DNA of 64,000 nucleotides from Gigaspora rosea (taxonomy: Eukaryota; Glomeromycota; Glomeromycetes; Diversisporales; Gigasporaceae). Location of the stretch: the NCBI GenBank assembly GCA_003550325.1, contig QKWP01000200.1:374585-438584 (forward strand). The letters run 5' to 3'. How positions within the stretch are numbered: the stretch's first letter is position 1; the number at the start of each line of letters is the position of its first letter. Below, one piece after another: positions 12,912-23,924 of this stretch. The notes beneath the pieces are model-generated. The model was not told the origin of the DNA, did no database searches, and saw only the letters and a list, made by a program, of their open reading frames with translations. The position numbers and the translations under genes were made by a program.

Positions 12912-13249
12912 GAATTTAATATTTTTGCGCATGTGCGCTGTAGCGCACCTCATATGATTTGGTATAATGTGAAATCAAAACAACCATAATAAACCGACTT
13001 TTTGTTTGTTAGGGTTAGGGTGAGGTTAGAATAGTGTGTAGGCGAGAAAAGGGGTGTGATAGTAAAATTTTGCAAGGAATTTTTTTTGTTAGCGCACGAA
13101 GAGTGGTTTCATAAGCAAAATTATGAGCCACAGGCGATTTTTTAAAAGATTGCTATTTTTTCTCGATTTCACGTTATACCTGATCCTACGATCTGATTGG
13201 TTTATCAGATGGGTGCGTTACAACGCATATGCGCTAAATTACATAAACC
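12912..13249 (+). mobile_element. MITE with perfect 9-bp TSD, copy 2; empty site in copy B
   Basis: Perfect 9-bp repeats TTATTATAT flank it (12903-12911 and 13250-13258). The ends carry inverted repeats with the core GCGCATRTGCGYTGTARCGC. The equivalent place in copy B (about 45550-45565) lacks the element, so it moved after the duplication or was lost cleanly. A 9-bp TSD points to Mutator-type mobilisation. It is non-coding and contains a short GGTTAGGGTTAGGG-like stretch. Confidence 0.85.
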
Positions 13250-13258
13250 TTATTATAT

Positions 13259-13735
13259 ATATACAAAAAAAAGCTTAACTTGACGCAATATGATGAATTT
13301 GCAAATTAAGTTAGTGATTTATTATAATTTTATTAGTTAAATACACAGTATATAATAAAGTATAATCTCGAGATAATGAAGCTTTTTACTCTTAATTCAT
13401 ATGTATGAGAATAAATTTTCTACCTAAATTCTAAACTCGAGTTTCGCATATCGCGATTATACTGTATTTACATTTACACAGAATAATTATCTCAAAATAC
13501 ATAATTTTCTTGGTAGGTAATTTAAAATAATTTCAATAGGAGTTGAAATTTAAAAAAAAAATTAAAGAATCTTTACAAAGTAGAATAAATTCTTAAATAC
13601 TTAAATAATATCAGCTCGAATTTTTTTGTAAAACTTTACATATTTTCACTATTATACATGATTATAAATTATGTTGGTTACGAAATCATAAAAACTTTAC
13701 AATGTCGAAATATTTTTTGATAATTACTTATTAAA
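13259..13735. other. 3' flank of ATPase copy A
   Basis: Non-coding, closely matched by 45560-46060 downstream of copy B. It would hold the 3' UTR and polyadenylation signals of the minus-strand ATPase gene. No single signal is assigned. Confidence 0.5.
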
Positions 13736-16700
13736 CTACCATGCAAGTTTGTAAAAGCAAGGAGGGGAACAACGACGAACGAAAAACTTCCTAATTTCAT
13801 CAACAATTACAATAGTAACTGCAAAAACAAGAGGGAAGAACCAAAATTCCACAGGAATAGGGCGGGTATTTAAAGATTCATTAATTCCGGGTGTATATAT
13901 TATAAAACAAGCAAGAAGAATAGATCCAACTTGTGCTGCGAAAATATAATAATTTTTTGATCGTTGCTTAATTGGTAAATGTTGGAATAATGATAAATAT
14001 CTTGTACGAGTTGCAAAAACATTTCCACAAGATTGCATGACAACTAAACTAACAAATAATACACATTGTCCTGTATACATAAATTCATTTAATTGATCTT
14101 GTGTATAATTTTTATATCCATCTGTCCATTTATCATAAGCAAATAATAAATCTGATGCTGAAAATCCACCATATAGTTGCATGTAATGGAAATACATAAC
14201 ATGTGAAAAGAATGCTTCAATCATTCCTAGGAAAAAGTAAGCATGAACAAGTAACTTCCAGTCAACGAGAGTTGATTTTTTTGGATTACGAGGTGGACGT
14301 GTAAGTACATCTTTTTCAGCTTTTTCATACATAAGAGCGATGGAAGGAAGCATATCAGTCAACACACAAATACAAATCATTAAAAATGTTGATAAGGGTG
14401 ATGGAACTCCTAAAAATACGTTGACAAGTACGGGAATCAATTCGGACCATGAACCAGCAGGTAATAAATACAGAATGACTTTCTTCAAATTATCAAAGAC
14501 AAGACGACCACTTTCTAGGGCAACCACTACTGATGAAAAGTTATTATCCAAAAGTACCATATCTGCAGCTTCTATTGCTACTTCACTTCCACCTCCCATA
14601 GCAATTCCAATATTAGCAGCTTTCAATGCAGGCGCATCATTAACACCATCTCCGGTCACGCCAACGATTAAATCTCTGCTTTGAAATTCTTGAACAATAC
14701 GTAATTTTTGTTCAGGAGTTGTACGAGCAAATACAATTTCATCATAAGTGATAACGATATCCCACTGTTTGTCAGACAAGGTTGCCACATCAGATCCGGT
14801 CAACAAAAGTGATTTTACTTTTTTAGGACTTTCTAGAGTAGTAGATATTTGATGTTCAACGATTTCTAATTTATCAGATAACTGGTTGAGATCAATAATT
14901 GTATGTATAGTATTATCTGAATCTGTAAAGATGCCAACTTGTTTAGCAATAGAAGCGGCTGTTAAGGAGTAATCCCCAGTAACCATAAAAATTCTAATAC
15001 CAGCACCACGACAAGTTTTTATAACTTCAAGAATTTCTGGTTGTGGTGGATCAAAAATACCCATAAGCCCAACTACGGTTAAATTATAAGTAAGTTGACC
15101 AAGAGCTTCCAAGTCACTAGTATCTGAAGGAATTTCACTTTCATTTGTAATAATACGACGACAGAGTAAGATGACACGTGTACCAGTACCACTCCATTCA
15201 GATTGTTTATCTATTAAAGATTGTCGTACTCTATCATCAAGTGGTCTTTTAGTACCATCAGGATCGAGAATACGTGTACAATTGCCGAGCAACACATCAG
15301 GAGCACCTTTAACTAGCACGATATGCCGATTAGTATTATATATATTATTATTGTCTTTAGGCTTCATTACACGTAGCATCCACTTATTTTTTGAATTAAA
15401 TGGTATCTCGGCAATTTTAATATATCTATCAATTTCTGAATCATCAATAGCATATTTGGTAACAAAACGAAGGATAGCAGAATCAGTACCATCACCCAAA
15501 ATAATTCTTTCATCAATTGATAAATCAGCAGTTTTAGGATCAAAAGAAGCAGCATTACAAAGACGACCTACAGAAACTAGTTGATAAAATCCTAAAGATC
15601 CAGAATTTTTAGCTTGAAGAGATTTTTCTTGATCATATGATTCATTACCGATATGGACTTGATCTACAAACATTCGATTTTGAGTTAATGTACCAGTCTT
15701 ATCACTTGCAATTACATTTACGCAACCCAAAGTTTCAACTACAGTCAAATTCTTTACTAAAACTTTTTGTTTCGCCATTTTTCTAGCAACCAGAGTGAGA
15801 GTTAAAGTCACAGCAATTGGAAGACCTTCAGGTACATAAGCTACAAGTACACCAATTGCATTTATAAGAGCTCCAGATAAATTAATAAAATTAGGATAAG
15901 AACTTCTTAACCAAGAAGCCCAAATAATAAGAGTTAATGAAGAGGTAATAATAGCCAAACAAGTAATGATTATAACGAATTTAGTAATTTCCTTTTGTAA
16001 AATAGAACTTTCATGCTGAGTGTTTGAAGATAATTTAGCAATCTTTCCCATAACAGTACGATCACCAGTAGCTACAACTATACCTAAACCTTCACCATTA
16101 GTTATAAGAGTACCCATAAGACCAATATTACGTGATTCAAGGTAAATATCATCACTCATATTAACGCTAGCACTAACAGGTTTGTTTTCACCAGTTAAAA
16201 CGGATTTATCAAATTTAAGGTCAACTTGATGTATTATACGAACATCAGCAGGTACTTTAGTACCAAGTTTTAAAACAACCAAATCACCAATAACCAAATT
16301 ATAACGAGGAACAGTTTGAGTTTTACCATCACGTATAAAAGTTGTAGTAGATGGTAACATACTGTTAATAGATTTCATAACAGCAAAAGAAGACCAATCT
16401 TGATAACCATTAAAAACAGCTTGAAGGAAGATAACGACTAAGATAAGTATGGCAAGACCCATATTCATTTTATCAGGAGGATTTCCAAGAGGTTCCCAAG
16501 CAAGAAAACAAATTAAGGAAGCAAACCATAATAAAGGACAAAAACCACCAAAAATATAACCAAAAAATTTTTTAAAGATTTTTGAATCAGGAGGACTTAT
16601 AAAATTCTTTCCATTACGTTGTAATCTTTGAGTAGCGGTTGTAGAAGTTAGACCCGAAGAGGTATCAGTATTAAAACGTAAACCAAGTTCATGAAGAGAT

Positions 16701-16906
16701 AATTTATGAGAATCGATTTCAAGTTCTTTTTTTATGTTTGGATCTTTTTCTTTATTTTCTAAAATTCCAGCACGAGATTCTTCAAGCTTAATGGAAAGAG
16801 TTCTATATTGAGACTTTCTTTTCTCTAAGAGAATGGGCTTATTCCAAGAAGTAGAAGCAATTTCATTATCATCTTTTGTAACTTTAAAGTCCAGCTTCTT
16901 TTCCAT
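13736..16906 (-). CDS. Type IIC P-type cation ATPase (Na,K-ATPase alpha-like), copy A
   Basis: A single uninterrupted frame for an ATP-driven cation pump, probably in the plasma membrane. In the numbering of the longer ORF (M1 at 16954): the cation-ATPase N-terminal domain is about 86-160, actuator loop TGEN 254-257, M4 VPEGLP 374-379, phosphorylation motif DKTGT with Asp418, nucleotide-binding KGAPD 549-553, hinge TGDGVNDAP 767-775, and M5-M10 about 825-1055. The overall order and VPEGL/NL.AVETLG-type context place it with Na,K/H,K ATPases. I chose Met17 (16906) as start because MEKKLDF is conserved in copy B while the upstream codons are not. Several cation ligands of Na,K-ATPase are replaced (see findings). 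No intron is seen. No beta-subunit gene is nearby. Ion specificity cannot be read from the sequence. Confidence 0.93.
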   Translation of the reverse strand: MEKKLDFKVTKDDNEIASTSWNKPILLEKRKSQYRTLSIKLEESRAGILENKEKDPNIKKELEIDSHKLSLHELGLRFNTDTSSGLTSTTATQRLQRNGKNFISPPDSKIFKKFFGYIFGGFCPLLWFASLICFLAWEPLGNPPDKMNMGLAILILVVIFLQAVFNGYQDWSSFAVMKSINSMLPSTTTFIRDGKTQTVPRYNLVIGDLVVLKLGTKVPADVRIIHQVDLKFDKSVLTGENKPVSASVNMSDDIYLESRNIGLMGTLITNGEGLGIVVATGDRTVMGKIAKLSSNTQHESSILQKEITKFVIIITCLAIITSSLTLIIWASWLRSSYPNFINLSGALINAIGVLVAYVPEGLPIAVTLTLTLVARKMAKQKVLVKNLTVVETLGCVNVIASDKTGTLTQNRMFVDQVHIGNESYDQEKSLQAKNSGSLGFYQLVSVGRLCNAASFDPKTADLSIDERIILGDGTDSAILRFVTKYAIDDSEIDRYIKIAEIPFNSKNKWMLRVMKPKDNNNIYNTNRHIVLVKGAPDVLLGNCTRILDPDGTKRPLDDRVRQSLIDKQSEWSGTGTRVILLCRRIITNESEIPSDTSDLEALGQLTYNLTVVGLMGIFDPPQPEILEVIKTCRGAGIRIFMVTGDYSLTAASIAKQVGIFTDSDNTIHTIIDLNQLSDKLEIVEHQISTTLESPKKVKSLLLTGSDVATLSDKQWDIVITYDEIVFARTTPEQKLRIVQEFQSRDLIVGVTGDGVNDAPALKAANIGIAMGGGSEVAIEAADMVLLDNNFSSVVVALESGRLVFDNLKKVILYLLPAGSWSELIPVLVNVFLGVPSPLSTFLMICICVLTDMLPSIALMYEKAEKDVLTRPPRNPKKSTLVDWKLLVHAYFFLGMIEAFFSHVMYFHYMQLYGGFSASDLLFAYDKWTDGYKNYTQDQLNEFMYTGQCVLFVSLVVMQSCGNVFATRTRYLSLFQHLPIKQRSKNYYIFAAQVGSILLACFIIYTPGINESLNTRPIPVEFWFFPLVFAVTIVIVDEIRKFFVRRCSPPCFYKLAW

Positions 16907-16954
16907 ATTTTTTTTTTTTGATGTTTTTTTTTGTAGATGATAAATTTTAACCAA

Positions 16955-18000
16955 TTCATACTTTACGTGGGCTTAAATAGCAAAAATCGAATTATAACAA
17001 ATTATAAAGGTAATATCATTGCATAATGCAAAACCTTCGAACATTTTTAATATAGTTATTGCCCTCGACGCGCTCCACATCATAATAAAAAAGCTATTAT
17101 TAGGTACTGTATATTCAAACTAATTTAGGAAGGGTTACATAAATTGCCGAATTTGTAATTATTGGGCTTTTTTTTTTGTGAGACAAGGCTCGTTATAATT
17201 TAATAAAACAGCTCCTTTTTCGATTTATACAATTTTAGGCGTGATCATTAATACCAATTGTATACGCAAATTCAGGTGTATGGTGACGATAATAAGGCAT
17301 ACGTACGTACGTATGTATGTACGTACCTACGTACATATCCGATACCTATTATTCAATAAAAAGCATGATTGATTTGTTAATCTGTAATTGTTTTTTTTTA
17401 TCATTTCGTTTATTAGATTTTTTTTTTATATAATTGATTATGTAATATTCCACGAAAAAGAAAATATTTTTGGATTTATTTTAGGTACAATTTTAATTCT
17501 ATTTATTAGTACAATTTTTTGTTTTTTTTTTTTTTTTTTTATTCACTAAATCAGGAAAAAAAAATTATTTTTTTCATGCCCATGATCAAAAATTGCTTTC
17601 TGTCGGGGATTAATCCTTAAAAGCAGAGTGGATTAGAAAACATTAAGCATGGCTTTTGTTTATACCAAACGCTTGCAGAATATTGGTTCCTTTTAACAAG
17701 GTTGCAAGTACCGTAAATCGCCGGATACAAGACCCGGGTCTGTTACATTCCATCAATTTTAAAACCCTTAATAAACCCCGGGTATAGTACATGGCTGAGT
17801 GTTTATATCGTATAATGTAAAAATTTGAGATGCATACACACTTTGAGTTTATAACACGCAATATAGATTTTTAAAAAGAATCTCATTTAATTAAAGAAGG
17901 TTATTATTACAACCTTGAAGAACCGGTAAATTAATTCTGTATATTAATTTTTTTTAATTAAATTATGATAATTAAATATATACAGTACATATTTAGTAAA
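16955..18000. other. 5' flank of ATPase copy A
   Basis: Non-coding and collinear with 49295-50336. It holds a TACG-rich microsatellite at about 17300-17335 (repeated ACGTACGT/ATGT). The promoter of the minus-strand ATPase should lie in the first few hundred bases, but no specific box stands out. Confidence 0.5.
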
Positions 18001-19119
18001 TAAGTAGCTGCGCAATGTAGTTTCGCGAAACCAGGAACGAGAAGTCAGTATGTTATGATGCCGGATATTATGTACAGATAGAATTATTTAACATAATCTT
18101 TTCTAAACGCCCATTAGGTTTTGTTTATATATACGTGATTTAACTATTATAACATCCTGGTGGTCAAATTTTGATTTGCAATCGGGTTAAGGCGTATATG
18201 TTCAGTGTTAATTTCATATTTTTATTTTTATAAAATTAATATATGCAAGTTACGTGAGGTCACGAATCACTTGGATCCGAGTCGGGATATCACTTAATTT
18301 GTATGATTAATTATGCAATCATTTTAAGAGTTAGTTTACGAAACAATGTAGGGAGCGCGTCAATAAGGTATTAATTTTAAGGTTATATAATGCGAGAACA
18401 ATAATAACAGTTTTTAAGGGGGACAATGAGATGTTAAAGGGTAACAATTAACCAATGCAACATCAATAATGATGAATAAGATTAATCCGAGTATAATGGT
18501 AAGAGTAATGAGTTTTTATAATGTAACTTCGTCATGAAGGCTTTGAAAAATCGATTACGCTAAAATAGTTGAAAAAATAGAGCTATTTGCTCTAGAAAGA
18601 CCACAAGGTTCTTTACTATTAAATTAAATATAAATAACCCGCGTATTACTATCCTGATCATAAGATCCAAAAAATCCTTAAAAATTAATTTTATATGGTA
18701 CCGCATATAGTTTTGTTTGCATAGTTGACCGAACACTCCAATTTTTCGCACGGTAATCAGCGTATTAATCACACTTCGATCTTGTGATTTGTTCACCCAA
18801 TAATCCACAGCTTGAAACCACGTGACAACGAAAACCAACGTGCGAAACTAATCCGAAACGATAAGTGTAATTTTTTTCCCTACGATAGTAATTACTTTTT
18901 TGATTTCCATCGCCCACTATCATACAAGATGATACATATTTTAAGGACCTTGACGATGTTGATTGTGAATAATATGTATTTCCGTATTTTTTTAAATTGG
19001 ATATCGGTTATACACAGAAATAAGCACAGGTAACCCAATTTCAACGTAATTTTGGTGATTTGCTTTAATAATTCTTACGGGTTAATCGAACAAAATCAAA
19101 TAATGAGGTTTATTCACAT

Positions 19120-19920
19120 CCCTATAAGACAAATGTACCGTAAAGGTACGGGTTGGAGGTGGAATGGCATGGAGTTTGGTGGCACAAATTAAACCCAGAT
19201 TATGTACGTAAGAGGCTTGGATTGGCACGGATTTTTAGTCCATGGTTGACCGTATACCCGTACAAATTGGACCGCTAGTGACTCAGGTTTTGCAACACTT
19301 TACTAGTCCAAATGGCACAGGTTTTGGCACGAGTAATTAATGTGAATTAATGTGCTATACCACTGTGATAAAAAAAATACACACAAGTAGATTATATAAA
19401 TTTATATCGACAATCAATACAATATGAACAAACTAATTGCACATGTATCAAAGTTTTGTAAGGAATTTTTTTTGTTAAGACACCCGGAGCAGTTTCATTA
19501 GCGAAATTATAAGATATCGCAATTTTTTAAAAAAAATCGTACAGTCAGACCTCCCTAAATGCGACCTCTCTAAATGCATAACCTCTCTAAATGCATGGCT
19601 TGACTTGGTCTCAACTCATATGTTACTTATAGTTTTACCTCCCTAAATGCAATACCTCTCTAAATGCTAAGTTTTTTATCGGCCCCTAGACTGTATATTG
19701 ACCTTTTACTCTTTGTGAAATGAGCCAACACATACCACCTTTGACACATATCATTCCGTGAAGTGAAGGTACCATTACGTTGACGTGATATAACGTGCCA
19801 CCTCCTATCGTAATTTCTGTACAACTTTTTACTGTGACATTCCGTTCAATGGTCTGTACGTATCATTCTGACTGTGCCATTTCGTGTATTCCAAACATCA
19901 ACCTGTACCCAATGTTGAAA
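19120..19920. mobile_element. CCCTATAAG-family element, degenerate copy
   Basis: The left end CCCTATAAGACAAATGTACC matches the left end of the better preserved element at 21612. Many GGCACGG/GTACGGG words follow. The right end is eroded: minus-strand-like CAACCTGTACC occurs near 19905 but the terminal GGG is lost. A pogo-type MITE is nested inside. Confidence 0.45.
19542..19693. mobile_element. pogo-type MITE with TA target, nested
   Basis: 152 bp flanked by TA (19540-19541, 19694-19695). The ends are CAGTCAGACCTCCC and, on the minus strand, CAGTCTAGGGGCC. The inside repeats CCTCTCTAAATGC four or five times. Flanking sequence at 19450-19540 resembles the core of the 9-bp-TSD MITE family. Confidence 0.7.
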
Positions 19921-20999
19921 ATTAAAGTGCGGAAGGGACGGAATGCTCATTAAAAAAATTTTCCGCACCCTAAAATTAACAAGAGGTGCATTCTGCACAC
20001 ATTACTATTTTTAAGTTCATATATGATAAAGTGCGGTATATTAATTAGATTATATATCTATTTGGTACTATATATCTTATTAAGCACTTCAAAAAAAAAA
20101 ATTTATGTGCGCTGTGGCCCACAATTTTGATGCTGAATTTTCAATACTGCCTGTACCACACCCTGGACCACTTTTTTATAGAGCATAGATGAATCAATTG
20201 TGGGAATGATACTTATTGCTATAAGTAAAAATTTTTAATTATACGATAGTTGGTTTTGATAAAATTATTGCATTTATTAAAAATATAACGAGCTAAATAT
20301 CTCTTTGTATGAGAAAGTAAAGTCTCTGACTTTAAACTCGAGCGATCTTAAAACTTTATTTTATTAAAAGTACATATAATAGAGTTAATGACATTATACA
20401 AAACTCTATTTGTATCTGTTTAATTTTATTTATTTCTCTTGATGATTTTTTTCCCCTTCATGTTTATTCTAATACTCCTTTTTCATTTTTTAGGCTGCAA
20501 ATTTTCTTCACGTTCTTCATCTTCAATCCGAGTTATATAACGAGTTTATAACTCTAAACCGTACACGATTACTAATTAAAATCTAAATTCATTACATTTA
20601 ATAGTGTTAACGTTAATACCCGATATCTGCAAAAAAAATAATAAACTGAGCATGCAACAATTGTAAGTGTTAAAACGATTACGTAAACCTGCACAATTTT
20701 ATGTAGTTAGCAAATAACATAAGCAATAATTGCAATATTAACACATAAATACATTAAATCAAGAAAGCACGATGATAAACAGTCAAGTCAAATGTACACA
20801 TAAAAAAATCAATACTGTGAACACATACCGTAATATTATAGAATCCCTTAAACATCAATCCCTACTGCGATAAACAGTAATTTAAAAGCACGAACGTCAG
20901 CATACAAAAATCATAAGGAACGACCATCCAATCAGATGACCAGAGTTGCTGACATTGCCTGTAAAGCATACTCTACGTATTTCATATTCCGTTCCTGGT

Positions 21000-21494
21000 A
21001 TGATTATGAATACATTCAAAGATTTGTCACTAGCAGTTCCGATTTTAATGTTGGCATTTACAGCTTTAGCCGGTAGTTTACTTGAAAAAAAGGCTGTAAC
21101 AAATGGTATAAACTTTTAATTATCATTATATTCATTTCGATATTAAAATTTGATTTGTTAATAATTTAGAAATATGATTTTGCAATGATCTGAGTTAGAT
21201 TATTTGTTTGAAGTAAAGTTTAAAAATTTAATACTGTGATAAATTTTAATTAATAAAATATATTTATAAACTATTCATTTTAAAAATACGGTTAAGAGTG
21301 TTAGAACTTTTGAAAAGATTTTTTTTAATATCTAAATTTTTGTTAATTTTTGTCAATTTCTGTTAATTTTTGACCAGAATTATAAATAACAGCCAGCATG
21401 TTAGAAAGCTAGTATTATGAAATTATTTATTATAGGTTGCGATGATGCCAAATTGTTAATTTTGCACATCGTATTACCAAGAATCTATGATTAA
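21000..21494 (+). CDS. Proposed two-exon small membrane protein, copy A
   Basis: Exon 1 is 21000-21105 (ATG, then a second in-frame Met at 21006). A GTATAA donor at 21106 and TATTATAG acceptor at 21435 give a 330-nt intron, and exon 2 is 21436-21494. The product is 54 residues: MIMNTFKDLSLA, a hydrophobic segment of about 18 residues, a short charged stretch, then KLLILHIVLPRIYD. The intron phase (1) and the exon 2 length (59 nt) are the same in copy B at 50337-51271. It lies about 4 kb upstream of the ATPase start, divergently. The family is unknown. Too short for routine gene calling; expression is unproven. Confidence 0.4.
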
Positions 21495-21611
21495 AGAAAT
21501 TGGTCGTAATGATCTGTATTATGGTACGATCACGCATTGGCATTTCTTGGCAAATGGGCGTATTAACTTGTTTGCGGATGTGAAGACATGTCGAACTACG
21601 TTGATTAGAAT

Positions 21612-22250
21612 CCCTATAAGAAAAGTGGTACGGGTTGTGGTACGGGTTGGTGTCGGGAATGCTCGAAATGGCACGGATCTTGTGGCACGTACAGGAACGT
21701 TTTACGGAATGGCACGGTAAAAATGGCACGGACATTGCGGCAAAGGGTGGCACGTAATATCACGTCATATGATTTGGCACGTTCAGATGACACGTATGTG
21801 TACGTTACACACGTGTTGGCTCGTTTCGTGGAGAGCGAAAGATCGGTAAAGGATTTTTTTTAAAAAAAGAGCAATATCTCATGATTTCACTAATGAAGCT
21901 TCCCTGTGTGTCTTAACAAACAAAATTCCTTACAAAATTTTGCTTCATATGCAGTTAGCTTGTTCATCTTATATTGATTACTTATATAAATTTATGTTTT
22001 AATAGTTAATCCACATCGTTATCGCGGTGGCACGTGAATTTACGTTCATTACCCGTGCCAAATCCCGTGCCGATTCGACTAGTAAACTGCTGCAAAACCC
22101 GTGCCATTTACGGTCCAATTGGCACGGCACACGGTCACACACGGTCCACCGAATCCGAACCAACTCGGGCCATACCCGTACAAATCCGGACCTTGACCCG
22201 TGCCTATCCGATTCTATCCCGTGCCTATACGGTACATTTTTCTTATAGGG
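21612..22250. mobile_element. CCCTATAAG-family TIR element; empty site in copy B
   Basis: The left end is CCCTATAAGAAAAGTG and the right end on the minus strand is CCCTATAAGAAAAATG. AAT flanks both sides (21609-21611 and 22251-22253). Copy B at 51385-51387 has the uninterrupted site GATTAG-CAT-GCAAATAATG. Both halves are full of GGCACGG and GTACGGG words. The centre (about 21845-21950) holds a decayed piece related to the 9-bp-TSD MITE core. A 3-bp target duplication fits PIF/Harbinger or CACTA, but the ends are not diagnostic. Confidence 0.75.
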
Positions 22251-22253
22251 AAT

Positions 22254-23057
22254 GCAAATAATGTAACACTTCTGAATAATTTTTCAACGGTGATTACACA
22301 AAACATAAGAAAAGTTTGTTTAATCATAATAGTGGATTCGTAATAAATCAGATTGAAACTTTGGGGTGAACCTCCAATGTAAGCTCGTTAGTTATGTATT
22401 AATAATTGTGCATAGTAACATTAAATGGCTTTATTTTTTGTATCATATTTACTTTATAAAAATAATCATAAGGAAAAAAAGGACAATTAAACTAATTAAA
22501 GAATAATTATATGTGGAATATATGTGTGTCACGATAAATAATGATTAAACAACGATAAGAATGCACTTTTGTTTGGCCAAGAAATTTTTGTCAAATCAAA
22601 ATTTGTTTATTATTGATATTTTGTTGATTAAACTTCGTGCATGTTGCATATTCCGACAAAAATTTTGAAGTCACTAATTACAATATTGTTACATGCTATT
22701 ACATGCTAGGAGAATATCTTTCAGATAACATCATATCAGATGGAAGTACAAATAGAATTCCAAGTCGAATGTTGTGTTAATCCGTATGTTTCAAAATGAA
22801 ATTAACTCATTCATAAGCAGAAGGCTTGATTAATTTCCTGATTTATCTGCTGATAAATATTTTTAGTAGCGGTCACGTTTAAACCACATTACTATAAGTA
22901 ATAAAATAATATAGTTACACGATAATATGGTACCAATACCTCTTTCGTGTTCTATTCACAAAATGAATTTTGTATTACATATTTCTACGTAGATCGATTC
23001 TCCAGCACTTCTCAACCGAAAAATTTTTTTTGGATAGTTCCCAGTTTTTTATATTCA
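22254..23057. other. Non-coding sequence shared with copy B
   Basis: Matches 51388-52300. No gene is visible in either copy. Confidence 0.5.
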
Positions 23058-23774
23058 GGGTATTCTTAAGCAACTCCCCCAATGAGATTTGATAGTGATT
23101 GATATAATGTTTAATTATTACAATTGATCGAAATAATGATTGCGATCGTTAATTGAGCAGACCATCCTTTGCTTTATTTATTATTATTATGTTTCAGCAA
23201 GTCATAGCAAAAAAAAAAAAAAGGCGACTATCCAATAAACAAATATAACTCCTTCGGCAATACGTTGCTTTTTATATTAGAAACTCTTATCGATAATAAA
23301 AAATCCAAAGAAAACCAAGAGCATATCATGCCAATATTTATTATCTTCTAATTTTTATGTCAAATAGACATATCATTTTTTTTTTTTACAAATACATACT
23401 TTATTATTGTTTGCGTTGGTTTTAACATATGAATATTTGCAAAGTTCATAAAGGAGAGTTGAGGCACTTGGTGTTTCCGAATAGGGATGTTAAGTGGTTC
23501 GTTCAGTCCGGTTCTGGTTCAGTCCCAAGAAGTTCAAAGAAAAAACGAACTGGACTGAAGTTCATGAACTTTAGTCGAACTTTAACGGTTAAACTTGAGT
23601 TTGAGCTTGAGTTCATAAACTCTAAGCATAAACTTCGGGTTAGCTTTAAGTTCAAGCTCGAGTTTATGGACTAAGTTTATTTAATTTTAAATATAAAAAA
23701 ACATGCTTAAAAATCATTTTTTTTACGCTTTCTTAATTATGGCTGTTCTCAAGCATCTAAATCAATTGATTAAT

Positions 23775-23892
23775 GAATGATCGTGATGACGCTCAAGCAT
23801 CACAATCAATGGCGATATTTATAGAATTAAATTGAATGATCGTGATGACGCTCAAGCATCACAATCAATGGCGATATTTATAGAATTAAATA
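23775..23892. repeat. Perfect 2 x 59-bp tandem repeat
   Basis: Two adjacent 59-bp units starting GAATGATCGTGATGACGC and ending TTATAGAATTAAAT are identical apart from the final base. They lie just 5' of the hypothetical gene remnant. Confidence 0.9.
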
Positions 23893-23924
23893 CTTGAGCA
23901 TACTCTTTTTCTATGATCTTCGTT

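Larger units (their letters stand above)
18001..20998. other. ~3 kb insertion block absent from copy B
   Basis: Copy B joins the two flanks directly at about 50337. The block opens with a GTAGCTGCGCAATG phrase also found, diverged, at 34397. It contains the CCCTATAAG-type element from 19120 and a pogo-type MITE at 19542. No gene is supported. The part 20180-20990 holds nothing I recognise. Confidence 0.55.

Noticed and set aside
14340..15584. Plus-strand frames inside ATPase copy A
   Set aside because: Antisense shadows of a well-supported gene; the same shadows appear at 47496-47909 in copy B because the gene is conserved.
22027..22261. Two overlapping 73-75 residue plus-strand frames
   Set aside because: They lie wholly in the right half of the CCCTATAAG element, where GTGCC-type repeats give spurious open frames.
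23775..23892. CRISPR-like direct repeats
   Set aside because: Only two adjacent 59-bp units without spacers, in a eukaryotic genome.
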